A stretch of 59,639 nt of DNA from Chloroflexota bacterium (GTDB taxonomy: Bacteria; Chloroflexota; Ktedonobacteria; Ktedonobacterales; Ktedonobacteraceae): NCBI GenBank assembly GCA_902812455.1, contig CADDZH010000018.1, forward strand, positions 1-59,639, written 5' to 3'. Within the stretch, counting starts at the first letter, position 1, and every line of letters starts with the position of its first letter. Shown piece by piece: positions 17,129-25,922 of this stretch. Made by a program: the position numbers and the translations under genes. The notes below the pieces were generated by a model. It was not told the origin of the DNA, searched no databases, and saw only the letters and a list, made by a program, of their open reading frames with translations.

Positions 17129-17178
17129 GGCACTATACCGCCCGTATGCTCTCCCAAATCGGCTTGCGGTATAGTGCC
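17129..17178. terminator. 13-bp hairpin between the HTH and antirepressor genes
   Basis: GGCACTATACCGC (17129-17141) pairs exactly with GCGGTATAGTGCC (17166-17178) across a 24-nt loop, starting 3 nt after the HTH stop. There is no T-run, so it may be a weak terminator, an RNA processing site or a protein-binding dyad. Confidence 0.6.
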
Positions 17179-17213
17179 AAGACTATCTGAAATCAGTATA
17201 CCATATGGCAACC

Positions 17214-17230
17214 GTGATCATAACGATCAC
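17214..17230. promoter_or_regulatory. Palindrome GTGATC-N5-GATCAC upstream of the antirepressor-like gene
   Basis: A perfect 6-5-6 inverted repeat 18 nt before the start codon. It is a good size for a dimeric HTH protein and differs from the GTACG dyad upstream of the HTH gene. Confidence 0.6.
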
Positions 17231-17247
17231 AGTTCATGAGGTGCAAG

Positions 17248-18048
17248 ATGAACGAGGAACAAGCCCTTGTTCCACAAGCGTTACGCGAAGTCAACTTCTA
17301 TGGCGATCACCTCGCTATCGCCATAATCAGCAATGAAGCATTCGTTGCCTTACGGCCTATTGTCGAATATTTAGGACTTGCCTGGAGTCCGCAACGCTTG
17401 CGGGTCCTGCGCGATGAAGTGCTTTCCCAGCATATTTCTCTTATCCAAATGGTGGGAGCTGATGGCAAGCAGCGAGAAATGTTATGTCTCCAGCTCGAGT
17501 ACCTTCCTGGCTGGCTCTTTGGCGTCACCCCGAGCAGAGCAAAGCCTGAGCTTATCCCAAAACTCACGCGCTACCGTGAGGAGTGCTTCCGCATCCTCTG
17601 GCAGGCCTTTCAGGCAGAAGTTGCGCAAGAAATGCCGGCACCGGCTGCGCCATCCTCGCTCGTTCAGGTGCGTGACCTGGCGCTCGCTGTGGCCAGCATG
17701 GCAGAGCAGCAAATTGAATTACAGGCAAAAGTTGAGGCGGTCAACGTGAGGGTAGATCGCGCCGCTCAGGTTGTGGGTGATATCCAGCGCCGACTGAGTG
17801 TAGTGGAGCGTAAGGTATCGCCGGCGGCCTCGATTACCGATGAGCAGGCCACAGATATTTCTAACCAGGTGAAGGCCCTGGCTGAATTACTGACAAAGAA
17901 GGACTCGAGTAAGAACCACTACCAAAGCATCTTCGGTGAGATTTACCGGCGATTCCGAGTGAGTTCTTATAAGCTCATTCACCAGGATCAGTACCAAGCC
18001 GTGCTTGACTTTCTGGAGGACTGGCGAAAAACGGTTGAAACCGGCTGA
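17248..18048 (+). CDS. Phage antirepressor-like protein (P22_AR_N type)
   Basis: 266 residues. The N-terminal 115 residues (VNFYGDHLAIAIISNEAFVALRPI and RYREECFRILWQAF) fit the P22 antirepressor N-terminal domain; a predicted coiled coil follows (about 140-185, VASMAEQQIELQAKVEAVNV), and the C-terminal domain (NHYQSIFGEIYRRFRVSSYKLI) resembles the ORF6C domain. In phages these proteins bind and neutralise a repressor. ATG at 17248 has GAGGT before it; the ATG at 17236 is part of that site. Together with the HTH gene it may be a domesticated phage switch. Confidence 0.85.
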   Translation: MNEEQALVPQALREVNFYGDHLAIAIISNEAFVALRPIVEYLGLAWSPQRLRVLRDEVLSQHISLIQMVGADGKQREMLCLQLEYLPGWLFGVTPSRAKPELIPKLTRYREECFRILWQAFQAEVAQEMPAPAAPSSLVQVRDLALAVASMAEQQIELQAKVEAVNVRVDRAAQVVGDIQRRLSVVERKVSPAASITDEQATDISNQVKALAELLTKKDSSKNHYQSIFGEIYRRFRVSSYKLIHQDQYQAVLDFLEDWRKTVETG

Positions 18049-18116
18049 CCTGTCATATACTGTCTTGTTGTATTGCAGAAAGAAGTAGGTTAAAATACCG
18101 GCAATAACACAAAAAG

Positions 18117-20027
18117 ATGTGCGGTTGCAAACAGCCTATGAACGAAGATAAGACAGAGCAATCCTCTCGCCAATCATCAAGCTATTTACCGATTGAAGAT
18201 TACGCCATTATCGGCGATTTGCACACGGTCGCGCTTGTCGGCAAAAACGGCTCTATCGACTGGTGCTGCATCCCCCGCTTCGATTCGCCCAGCGTCTTCG
18301 GGGCGATCCTGGATGCCCAGAAAGGCGGGTACTTCCGCATCGCACCTCCTGAAACGCCAGGAATGGGAAACAAACAGCTCTACTTGCCTGAAACCAATAT
18401 TCTCATCACGCGCTTTCTCACTGTTGACGGGGTAGGAGAGATTACCGACTTTATGCCCATAAAGCAGGTAGGTAGCCCTCACCATCAACACTATATCATC
18501 CGCTCGGTCGCCGTGGTACGCGGCTCGCTGCCCTTTGAAATGGTATGTCGCCCCGCCTTTAATTATGCGCGAGACGCGCATGATATCCGCCTCTCAAAAG
18601 AGGGGGCGATTTTCCTGAGTGACTCACTTTGCCTGGGGCTGGCTACTTCAGTTCCTCTGGAAGAGGATGGGCAGGGCGGGGTGCGAGCGCACTTTACTCT
18701 CCATGCTCATCAATCGGTGCATTTTATTCTCGAAAGTGCTAGAAATAACGATTTAGCGCCGCAGCGCCTCTCGCATGAGGAGTACCAGAAGCTATTTCAT
18801 CGCACTATCACGTACTGGCGTAACTGGCTGTCACAATGTGCATATCATGGCCGCTGGCGCGAAGTTGTGCAACGTTCAGCCCTGGTACTCAAGCTGCTCA
18901 CCTATGCTCCAACGGGAGCCATTGTCGCGGCGGCCACCACCAGCCTGCCCGAAACCATCGGGGGCGCTCGTAACTGGGATTATCGCTACACCTGGTTGCG
19001 GGATGCCTCGTTCACTCTCTACAGCCTGCTCACGCTCGGCTTTACGGAAGAGGCGCAGGCCTTTATGGGTTGGCTGGACGCCCGCTGCCATGAGCTTGGC
19101 GAGAACGGCACATTGCAGCCCATGTATGGCATCGACGGCGAACACGATCTGGCGGAATACACGCTTGATCACCTGGAGGGCTATCGCCAGAGCAGGCCGG
19201 TACGCATCGGCAATGGGGCCTACAAGCAAAAGCAGCTCGACATTTATGGCGAGATGATGGACTCCGTCTACATCTATAACCGCCATAGCCGCATCTCTTA
19301 CGATCTCTGGCAAAATTTGCGCCGCTTGCTCGAATGGCTGTCCGATCACTGGCAGGAGCCAGATGAGGGCATCTGGGAAGTGCGTGGCGGGCCTAAACGC
19401 TTCGTGCATTCCCGGCTGATGAGCTGGGTGGCCTTTGATCGCGCCTTGCGGCTGGTCCGCCATCGTGGACTACCTGCCCCAATGGCAGATTGGATGCAAA
19501 AAAGCGCAGAAATCTACGAGCAAATTATGCACGCGGGCTGGAGCGAAGAGAAACAGAGCTTCGTCCAGTATTACGGCAGCGATGCGATTGATGCCAGCTC
19601 CCTGCTCATGGTGTTGATGAATTTCGCCGGCCCCAGTGATCCACGCATACTCAGCACCATCAAGCGTATTCAAAGAGAATTGACCAGCGATTCCCTGGTG
19701 CATCGCTATGATCCGAAAAAAGCGGCTGCTGATGGTCTTGGCAGCGTCGAGGGCACCTTCAGTGCGTGCAGTTTCTGGTTAGCCGAGAACTTAGCCCGCG
19801 CAGGCAAGCTGGATGAAGCTCGCCTCATCCTGGAGAAGATGCTGACCTATAGCAACCACGTCAGCCTCTTCGCGGAAGAGATAGGGCCAACCGGCGAGGC
19901 CCTGGGCAACTACCCGCAGGCGCTCACCCACCTGTCGCTGATCACCGCCTGCTATAACATCGACCAGATGCTGAACCGAGCCTATGGCCATCCCCCGCTT
20001 GATACCTTCGCCGAGCCTCATGGCTAG
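18117..20027 (+). CDS. Glycoside hydrolase family 15 protein (glucoamylase/trehalase-like)
   Basis: 636 residues. The N-terminal [20 protein letters not shown] and [16 protein letters not shown] are the typical beta-sandwich domain of bacterial GH15, and the (alpha/alpha)6 barrel has [19 protein letters not shown]. Candidate general acid E421 lies in EGIWEVRG and the general base in FAEEIGPTG (E587/E588). No signal peptide is seen, so it is cytoplasmic and probably acts on trehalose or maltooligosaccharides. Start is uncertain: the ATG at 18117 or the one at 18138, neither with a strong ribosome site. Convergent with the sigma-like gene, 14 nt apart. Confidence 0.93.
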   Translation: MCGCKQPMNEDKTEQSSRQSSSYLPIEDYAIIGDLHTVALVGKNGSIDWCCIPRFDSPSVFGAILDAQKGGYFRIAPPETPGMGNKQLYLPETNILITRFLTVDGVGEITDFMPIKQVGSPHHQHYIIRSVAVVRGSLPFEMVCRPAFNYARDAHDIRLSKEGAIFLSDSLCLGLATSVPLEEDGQGGVRAHFTLHAHQSVHFILESARNNDLAPQRLSHEEYQKLFHRTITYWRNWLSQCAYHGRWREVVQRSALVLKLLTYAPTGAIVAAATTSLPETIGGARNWDYRYTWLRDASFTLYSLLTLGFTEEAQAFMGWLDARCHELGENGTLQPMYGIDGEHDLAEYTLDHLEGYRQSRPVRIGNGAYKQKQLDIYGEMMDSVYIYNRHSRISYDLWQNLRRLLEWLSDHWQEPDEGIWEVRGGPKRFVHSRLMSWVAFDRALRLVRHRGLPAPMADWMQKSAEIYEQIMHAGWSEEKQSFVQYYGSDAIDASSLLMVLMNFAGPSDPRILSTIKRIQRELTSDSLVHRYDPKKAAADGLGSVEGTFSACSFWLAENLARAGKLDEARLILEKMLTYSNHVSLFAEEIGPTGEALGNYPQALTHLSLITACYNIDQMLNRAYGHPPLDTFAEPHG

Positions 20028-20041
20028 CCTGAAATGACGGC

Positions 20042-20890
20042 TTAGGACTTGCCTATTTCATCGCGCTCTTCAAGCTCGGATTCCCGCCAGGATTGAAGCA
20101 AGCGCATTAATTCACGGTTTCCCTGCAAGGCCTTCAACGCCCTGTGCTTCCAGAGGTAAATATCTTGCACCTGCACGTGCAGAAGGCTTGCCAGTTCACT
20201 TTCAGCCATACCTACCAGGTAGGTGTAGCATAGCACCTGCTGATAGCGCCTGTTACGTAGTGATAGAATAGCCTGTCCAAGCGTCTCTTGCAATTCTCGA
20301 TGCGCCGCATATTCTTGAGGATCAAGGACGCCCCGGTCAACGAACTGCTCGGCAAATTCCTCTGCTTGCGCCTCCAGAGAAAGAGCGGCATTCTTCTTAC
20401 GCTTATACAGCTCTACGAACATATGGGCCTTGCGGATCAGTATCGTCTGCGCCCATTTAAAAAAGGCTGCGGGATCGCGCGGCCCAAGCGAGGGCTTATG
20501 AGCAAGGATACAATGAATCTCTTCCAGCGCCTGCTGCAATACCTCCTCAGTTGCGCGTTCGCATCCCTGCTCTTCACATTCGCGTAAGGAAGATGCATAG
20601 CGGGTGTACTGCAAGCAATACCTTAAATACCTTCCTAAGTTCTCGCAAGCCCGGTTCTGCCTGGCAGGATCAGGTGAACTCCACGCAGCATATAACTCAC
20701 GACTACAAATACGCTGGGCAATACGCTTCAATACAGCCTGGCCAGGTTCCCCTGTATGTTGCGCTTCCCACTCCCGCATGATTTGCTCGCTAAGAGCCTG
20801 TGGCGAGAGCAGCCCTCGCGCATAACGCTGGATTGCGTCTTCTGCTACGGTGTGGATACCTGCCCAGAGATCGCTGCACTGCTCAATCAT
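20042..20890 (-). CDS. RNA polymerase sigma-70-like factor (divergent ECF type)
   Basis: 282 residues. FFKWAQTILIRKAHMFVELYKRKKNA resembles sigma region 2, with the FxxWxxxIxRxxxxDxxR-like spacing weakly kept, and the C-terminal AILSLRNRRYQQVLCYTYLVGMAESELASLLHVQVQDIYLWKHRALKALQ is a region-4 helix-turn-helix. A 125-residue helical N-terminal part is unusual for an ECF factor. GGAGG precedes the ATG by 6 nt. The divergent neighbour is a 62-residue membrane peptide, which might be its regulator or target; that link is inference. Confidence 0.75.
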   Translation of the reverse strand: MIEQCSDLWAGIHTVAEDAIQRYARGLLSPQALSEQIMREWEAQHTGEPGQAVLKRIAQRICSRELYAAWSSPDPARQNRACENLGRYLRYCLQYTRYASSLRECEEQGCERATEEVLQQALEEIHCILAHKPSLGPRDPAAFFKWAQTILIRKAHMFVELYKRKKNAALSLEAQAEEFAEQFVDRGVLDPQEYAAHRELQETLGQAILSLRNRRYQQVLCYTYLVGMAESELASLLHVQVQDIYLWKHRALKALQGNRELMRLLQSWRESELEERDEIGKS

Positions 20891-21016
20891 TGAAAGCCTC
20901 CATTATCTCTTCTTTGATTGACAATATAAGTTATACTACTGATTTTACCTGAATAAGGATGATAAAAATTACCCCTCAGGGTTGCAAGTTTTTACGGGCA
21001 TTTCCACACCTATTCC

Positions 21017-21045
21017 TGGTAGACGGGTAAAAGTGCCCGCTACCA
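21017..21045. promoter_or_regulatory. Hairpin upstream of the 62-aa membrane peptide
   Basis: TGGTAG-A-CGGG and CCCG-CTACCA pair as a 10-bp stem with one bulged A and an 8-nt loop. It lies 46 nt before the peptide start, in the divergent region shared with the sigma-like gene. Either an operator or a 5' UTR fold. Confidence 0.5.
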
Positions 21046-21090
21046 AAAAGGAAGCGTAAGAGGATTTACACAAGAAGGAAGGAGTATTTC

Positions 21091-21279
21091 ATGACCCAGA
21101 CACTACAACGTACCATTGTCATGCTTGTTATGGCTCTTCTCATGATGGCTGCTCTCATAGGCTGGGCAGTACTGATGAGGACATCCACGCCGGTCTACCA
21201 TAGTGCCAGCTCCCATGCGAGCCATAGCGTGGCATATATTTGCCCACCCCCGCCATTTGACTGCTCTCCCGCCCATTGA
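21091..21279 (+). CDS. Small single-pass membrane peptide
   Basis: 62 residues: a short basic start, one hydrophobic helix (about residues 9-29, IVMLVMALLMMAALIGWAVL), a Ser/His-rich stretch and a tail with CPPPPFDCSPAH. Two cysteines in the tail, on the outer side if the helix is an uncleaved signal, could form a disulfide. AAGGAAGGAG precedes the ATG, which supports translation. No family recognised. Its position opposite the sigma-like gene may be meaningful. Confidence 0.6.
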   Translation: MTQTLQRTIVMLVMALLMMAALIGWAVLMRTSTPVYHSASSHASHSVAYICPPPPFDCSPAH

Positions 21280-21303
21280 TATCAGAATCCGTTTAGATAG
21301 CGG

Positions 21304-21364
21304 TAAAATTTAGGGGCTCCCCAAACCCCGGCAGGAGGGCCGCAGGCCCTCCTGCACCTCCCGC
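21304..21364 (-). repeat. Terminator-like dispersed repeat (copy 2), behind the beta-helix gene
   Basis: Same layout as 612-666: minus strand TGCAGG-stem-CCTGCCGGGG then TTTGGGGAGCCCC and TAAATTTT. Here the first stem is GAGGGCC/GGCCCTC in place of GGGGGC/GCCCCC, so arms changed together. It touches the stop codon at 21365. Confidence 0.72.
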
Positions 21365-23356
21365 TTATGAAATGAAAAACAGGAGCAGCGCCGAGATTGC
21401 AAGGTAGGCAATGGGCGCACCGATCACGAGTGCGATCCTGGTAGCGCGAGGAATCATGGATCGACCGAGCAGGTAATATGCGATCGGGCCAAGCACGGGG
21501 ATGAGATATACAACGGCCAGCCAGCCGATACGGGCGCCGCCCTTCATCTCGCTGCGGCGCACAATATCCCAGGTTGCAACACTGACCCAGGCTGCATAGA
21601 GCGCCAGCGGCAGGTAATACATATAGAAGCCGAGGATGATCTCGAAAAAGGGTGTGGACAGGCCAAGACCGGCAAGTGTGAGACCGGGAGAGATGGAAGT
21701 AGGAGCGAGTGTCATAGGGAATTGCTGCCCTTCTGTAGTAGTAAAAATTCCTTGCGGGTTGCTCCCCGGGTCTGGCATGCCGGGTTGCGGGGATGGCGCA
21801 GGAACAGTCTTCCAGTCCCGTGCTTTGTAGCGCCCCAGGTTAGCCTGCATGAAATGACTGAGCAGAATGGGTGCAACGCTGGGGTCGCCTCCACCACCAT
21901 GAGCAAAGAACGAGCCACAGGCATGGGTAAACTGGAGGAAAGGAGGAACTGTACGAGCTACTTGATTGTTTGAGAAGCAGTTATTGCCTGCCGAAAGCGC
22001 CGCCAGGGCCAGATCTGCTACGCCGGAATTAGTGACCACATTATTCTCGACGACATTCCCGCCCGGCTCCCAGAAGTGCTTGTCAATATTTGAGACGATC
22101 AGGATACCGTAGTAGATATGCCCATTGATGCGATTGTTGAGGATACGATTGTTGTTGCCCCCGGTAACAACAATGCCATTGCCAATGGTCGGGTATTCGA
22201 GCGCTTCAGCCGGGGCATCGAAGTTATTGTTGTTTTCCACCAGATTGTTGATAATCGTCGTATCGGCTTCCGGTGGATTTGGCTCAGAATCGAGCGTGTT
22301 CGGCGCAATGCCCGACATGTTATCGCGCCAGATCGAGTTCTCGATAATCAGATCTCCTCCCGAATTCGTTCCAGAATAGCCGAGAGCATTGTTTTCGGAG
22401 ATCACGCTGGTAATCACAGCATGGCAGGGATGGCAGTAGCCGATGTAAAAACCAGAATCAGGCTGGCCGGCCGCGAGATCATGATCGAACTGTCCCTCAA
22501 CAGAGCCATAGGCAAAGATACCGTAATCGCCGTTGGCATAGGCAGTCACATAGCTGGCACGGTAGCCCGTTACGCCCGACCAGAGAAAGCCATTGCCTAC
22601 AAAATGCCGTGCTGTCATATTCTCGATCACCACATCATTTGCCAGCACCTCTATCCCATTAGCAAGTCGGAAGTCTCCATCGAGGATCACGGTGTTGCGA
22701 TCGCGGCCCCGGATAGTCAGGTGCGGGGTATGTACGGTGACCGATTCATAATAGATACCGGGAGCAATGGAAATCATGTCATAGGGTTTGGCAGCATTCA
22801 CCGCCGCCTGGATGGACGGGAACCGCTCCGGCACACGTAAGATAGCTGCAGGAGCTTTGCTCGCAGGCACTGAGCTACTGGCCGCGCTCGAAACTGCAAG
22901 GGTATCAGTCGATGATCCCACCTGGCCAGCATACCCAGAATATTCTTTCTCGGTCACCTGCTTATTCGTCACCCGAACGCCTCCCCCCGAACTCCCACAG
23001 GCCACCAACAACAATATACAAAGTATTGCCAGTGCCAGGAATTTGAGCCATAATGCGGCTATAAGAAACGTCCCCTCGTTCCGAACATGCTTCTGACCTT
23101 GAACAAAACCATTCAGGGATACATGTAGGGGCCGATTTATCGCGCCCATTCCTGCGGAAGGCTGCCCTGCTCTCTGCTGTGGATCCGGGTATAAGTGTAG
23201 GGGCCAATTTATCGCGCCCACCTCCGATTCATCGGCCCGTAGGTTCCCGATTGATCGTGGAACTCGATTATGAGGATGAATAAAATTATGCGGGGATACA
23301 TGTAGGGGCCGATTTATCGCGCCCACTGCCGATTTATCGGCACACAAGCGACCCAT
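21365..23356 (-). CDS. Right-handed beta-helix protein with membrane C-terminus and repeat-derived N-terminus
   Basis: 663 residues. Residues 1-95 consist largely of three in-frame translations of the dispersed repeat (GAINRPLH at 12-19, GAINWPLH at 47-54, GAINRPLH at 71-78). A hydrophobic stretch ending LLLVAC (C120) then looks like a lipoprotein signal. Next is a parallel beta-helix (RVPERFPSIQAAVNAAKPYD, then many IxNNxxxxN turns), as in carbohydrate-active or NosD-like proteins. The C-terminus has several membrane helices with a PLDc_N-like WLAVVYLIPVLGPIAYYLLG. ATG at 23356 has GGAG 6 nt upstream, so the repeats may really be translated; a start at 23149 would lie inside a repeat copy. 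Function unknown, probably cell-surface. Confidence 0.72.
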   Translation of the reverse strand: MGRLCADKSAVGAINRPLHVSPHNFIHPHNRVPRSIGNLRADESEVGAINWPLHLYPDPQQRAGQPSAGMGAINRPLHVSLNGFVQGQKHVRNEGTFLIAALWLKFLALAILCILLLVACGSSGGGVRVTNKQVTEKEYSGYAGQVGSSTDTLAVSSAASSSVPASKAPAAILRVPERFPSIQAAVNAAKPYDMISIAPGIYYESVTVHTPHLTIRGRDRNTVILDGDFRLANGIEVLANDVVIENMTARHFVGNGFLWSGVTGYRASYVTAYANGDYGIFAYGSVEGQFDHDLAAGQPDSGFYIGYCHPCHAVITSVISENNALGYSGTNSGGDLIIENSIWRDNMSGIAPNTLDSEPNPPEADTTIINNLVENNNNFDAPAEALEYPTIGNGIVVTGGNNNRILNNRINGHIYYGILIVSNIDKHFWEPGGNVVENNVVTNSGVADLALAALSAGNNCFSNNQVARTVPPFLQFTHACGSFFAHGGGGDPSVAPILLSHFMQANLGRYKARDWKTVPAPSPQPGMPDPGSNPQGIFTTTEGQQFPMTLAPTSISPGLTLAGLGLSTPFFEIILGFYMYYLPLALYAAWVSVATWDIVRRSEMKGGARIGWLAVVYLIPVLGPIAYYLLGRSMIPRATRIALVIGAPIAYLAISALLLFFIS
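23125..23148 (+). repeat. GTAGGGGCCGATTTATCG hairpin repeat, copy 1
   Basis: GTAGGGGCCGATTTATCGCG plus CCCA. Internal pairing GGGC-CGAT-TT-ATCG-C-GCCC. Lies in the N-terminal part of the beta-helix gene and is read in frame on the minus strand. Confidence 0.85.
23197..23241 (+). repeat. GTAGGGGCC hairpin repeat, copy 2 with second hairpin
   Basis: As copy 1 but with CCAATTTATCG (one change), followed by TCCGATTCATCGG, the second small hairpin of the unit. Inside the same gene, 72 bp from copy 1. Confidence 0.82.
23302..23341 (+). repeat. GTAGGGGCC hairpin repeat, copy 3 with second hairpin
   Basis: Identical core to copy 1, then GCCGATTTATCGGC at 23328-23341. It lies 15 nt inside the beta-helix reading frame from its ATG. 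Preceded by GGGATACAT, as is copy 1. Confidence 0.85.
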
Positions 23357-23575
23357 TGTATACTCCGGTTAATTTATGAAAGCTCATGAGCGGTTTCCAA
23401 ATGTTCATCATACTGCGCTCCTCTGCATATTCTTAAGAAGGGCATGCGCCAAAGATAAGTGAGAAAGAGTAGCAATAAAATGCTCATCCCAAGTATAATA
23501 AGCGTATGATGCTAATGCAAGAGCAATGAGTATGTGCTATCATCATAAACGAGCATATCTCAGGGAGCAAGAGAC

Positions 23576-23839
23576 GTGAGTAATAAACAAGAAGTGCGAC
23601 TTCCGCAGGTAACATTCTATACCAAGGCTGGTTGCCACCTGTGCGAGGAAGCGCGAGATATGCTAGACGATATCGCAGCAGAAACAACATATGAGCTTAC
23701 AGAGGTTGACATTCGCAGCAATCCTGATATATTTGAAACATATCGCTATCGTATTCCTGTGATCATCATCGATAATGACATAGTTCTGGAAGGGCGCATC
23801 GAATTTCGAGACCTGGTCCAGGCGCTCAATGCGCGCTAG
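23576..23839 (+). CDS. Glutaredoxin-like protein
   Basis: 87 residues with a thioredoxin fold: QVTFYTKAGCHLCEEARDML carries the redox motif C-H-L-C, then TEVDIRSNPDIFETYRYRIPVIIIDND gives the cis-Pro (IPV) segment. It is the DUF836/glutaredoxin-like type found in many bacteria; it reduces disulfides or handles glutathione-like thiols. GTG start at 23576 with AGGGAG upstream. Followed by a DUF2085 gene 27 nt later, likely in one operon. Confidence 0.9.
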   Translation: MSNKQEVRLPQVTFYTKAGCHLCEEARDMLDDIAAETTYELTEVDIRSNPDIFETYRYRIPVIIIDNDIVLEGRIEFRDLVQALNAR

Positions 23840-23866
23840 GCTTTACTCTACCGAAGGAAACACTAT

Positions 23867-24433
23867 ATGGCTTTACAACATGCCAATCAGACAACGAGAG
23901 GCTCTACATTCTTATCGCCAGGAAGCAAACAAGCCCTTGAGCGATTTGCAGGCGCTTTTAGCAACTTTTTGCTCAATTACTGGGCGCACATTATTACAAC
24001 CATACTCGGCACGATTATTGCTATCGCCTTTGCCATACCGTTCCTCTCCTACTTTGGTCTCGATGCTATCGCCAAACCTCTCTTCTTCGCACTGCATTTC
24101 ATCTGCGCGCAGATTCCATCGCATTCGTTCTACATTTTTGGACACCAGCTTGGTTTGTGCGAGCGCAACATCTCGATCTACAGCTCGATGTTCCTGATGA
24201 GCCTTGTCTTCGTGTTGAGCAAAAAGCGCCTTCCTGGGATTCCCTGGTGGCTCTTCGTGTTGATGGCCCTGCCGATGGCATGGGATGGCTTTACTCAGAT
24301 GTTTGGCTTGCGCGAGAGCACCTGGGAATTGCGTGTACTGACCGGTACACTCTTTGGTCTCGGCGCTATCTGGTTTGTGCTTCCCATGATCCAGAAGACG
24401 CTGGAAGAAGCTCCCACCATCATCAGGGGATGA
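23867..24433 (+). CDS. DUF2085 membrane protein
   Basis: 188 residues with about four helices. The DUF2085 core is seen in FALHFICAQIPSHSFYIFGHQLGLCERNISIY, with conserved Cys and His, then LPMAWDGFTQMFGLRESTWELRVLTGTLFG. A membrane-linked metal or thiol role is suggested by the conserved residues, but the function is unknown. The first 45 residues are polar. Its end overlaps the convergent beta-propeller gene by 11 nt. Confidence 0.85.
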   Translation: MALQHANQTTRGSTFLSPGSKQALERFAGAFSNFLLNYWAHIITTILGTIIAIAFAIPFLSYFGLDAIAKPLFFALHFICAQIPSHSFYIFGHQLGLCERNISIYSSMFLMSLVFVLSKKRLPGIPWWLFVLMALPMAWDGFTQMFGLRESTWELRVLTGTLFGLGAIWFVLPMIQKTLEEAPTIIRG

Positions 24434-25922
24434 AAACCTTGCCGGGGTAGGGGTAAGAAGGAAGCTGGCTGGGGCCCCACAGTGTCATTATCCCCCACTG
24501 AGCACCCAACATAAACAGGTGCGAACCATCAGGTGACCAGCGCAGGATTGCCATCAGACCCTCGACGTATTGAGGTGTACCAGGGCTAATAGCGGGTTGT
24601 AACGAAGCAAGCAAGCGACCAGAACTGCAATCGAATATATACACGCTGCCTCCCAGATCACCATTTACGGCGACAATACGGCCATCCGGGCGCCAGGAAA
24701 CAGCCTCTTCAACAGAACCGAAAGGAGAACCCGTAGGAGTTTTCAGCTCTTTGAGAATCCGCTCGAGGCCGCTATCGCGAACCGGAAAAACCGGCAGATG
24801 CTCCATCTGCAAATCAACCAGTTCCTGCTGGCTGGTAGGGGGCTGCCAGGAGGCACTGAAACGGCCTGCCACAAACAGGCCTTCTGCCAGATAGCGCCCA
24901 TCGGGAGACCAGGCGGCAAAGATTGTATTCCAGGTATATACGCCCGGCCTATGAACTGGCCTGTTTCCATTCTGTATCGTCAACGAGGCCCATCCTTCCT
25001 GCCAGATCGTGAATGCGGGTGCGCCGTCAGGATTGCCAACAGGAGCGGGCGGAAGCGATGCCTCACCAGATGGCGTCTCTGCAATGAGCGTTCCACCTGC
25101 TCCCCAGCGATATGCCAGGGCAGGAGCCACATTCGTAAGAAACGGCCCGGTTTGCAGCAAAGGCATCACTTGTGCATACTTTCCAAGCACCACATCCCAT
25201 ACGTAGGTGGCCGGTTCAGTCGTGAGGGGTTGCAGCATGACACGGCTGTGCCCACCACGCGTATTTACCAGCAGCACGCCCTCTATTGCCGGAAAGACAG
25301 AGCCTGAGCCGGCAGTAAAAAGAATGGCTATGTGGCTTGCGTCGGGAGACCAGATTACCCTGTAGTAATGCAAGATGGTGTTTCCAGTGAAGTGATTGGT
25401 ATCAATTGCGCGTAAAATAGGGCCATCCGGCAGGATCTGGTGAATCTGCTTGCCGGTGTGCCCATCATAGACATCCACCATGCCAGGCTCAAACTTGTTA
25501 TTGATAGCGCAGTTTTGCCGGTAACCAAGCACCGCAACATAGTTACTATCCGGCGACCAGGCTGCATCCACCAGACAAGCAATATCCGCTTGCTGAAAAG
25601 AAGCCTCTTGCTGGGCAAGAAATGCGGAAGAAGCCGCGGGCACGGCGGAAACGTTGCCCAGCAAATTACGTGTGATGACTGAAAAGAGATTATCCTTCCA
25701 GCTAAAGGTGATCACCAGCAGCACGAGTAGCACGAATAGCAGCATCACAAAGCTGCTGGTGCGTCGCCTGGTTCGCTTTTCGGGCGTGAACTGGGGTAGC
25801 ATGCTTGCGACGAACCGGGTAAATCTCTTCTGCCCGGCAACATCGTATCCATCCAGGTCGCTGATCTCAACGCCCGTATCGGCGTCATCCTGCTCTTGCT
25901 CAAAGTCCTCTGGGTCGCCCAT
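24423..25922 (-). CDS. Membrane-anchored beta-propeller (WD40/PD40-like) protein
   Basis: 499 residues: an acidic N-terminus, a basic stretch, one membrane helix near residues 60-78 (FVMLLFVLLVLLVITFSW), then an extracellular propeller with repeated DAAWSPDSNYVAVLG, VIWSPDASHIAILF, FAAWSPDGRYLAEG, VSWRPDGRIVAVNG and LRWSPDGSHLFMLG. Each is a WSPDG-type blade end; at least five are visible. It is probably a binding or scaffold protein on the outer face. AGGAG precedes the ATG. No enzyme motif seen. Confidence 0.82.
   Translation of the reverse strand: MGDPEDFEQEQDDADTGVEISDLDGYDVAGQKRFTRFVASMLPQFTPEKRTRRRTSSFVMLLFVLLVLLVITFSWKDNLFSVITRNLLGNVSAVPAASSAFLAQQEASFQQADIACLVDAAWSPDSNYVAVLGYRQNCAINNKFEPGMVDVYDGHTGKQIHQILPDGPILRAIDTNHFTGNTILHYYRVIWSPDASHIAILFTAGSGSVFPAIEGVLLVNTRGGHSRVMLQPLTTEPATYVWDVVLGKYAQVMPLLQTGPFLTNVAPALAYRWGAGGTLIAETPSGEASLPPAPVGNPDGAPAFTIWQEGWASLTIQNGNRPVHRPGVYTWNTIFAAWSPDGRYLAEGLFVAGRFSASWQPPTSQQELVDLQMEHLPVFPVRDSGLERILKELKTPTGSPFGSVEEAVSWRPDGRIVAVNGDLGGSVYIFDCSSGRLLASLQPAISPGTPQYVEGLMAILRWSPDGSHLFMLGAQWGIMTLWGPSQLPSYPYPGKVFIP

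Noticed and set aside
22118..22840. 240-codon plus-strand frame
   Set aside because: Antisense to the beta-helix domain; the repeated Asn-rich turns on the minus strand explain the open frame.
23125..23325. Spaced repeats considered as a CRISPR array
   Set aside because: Only three units with unequal gaps (72 and 105 bp), the gaps contain a second hairpin of the same element, and copies occur elsewhere in the window.
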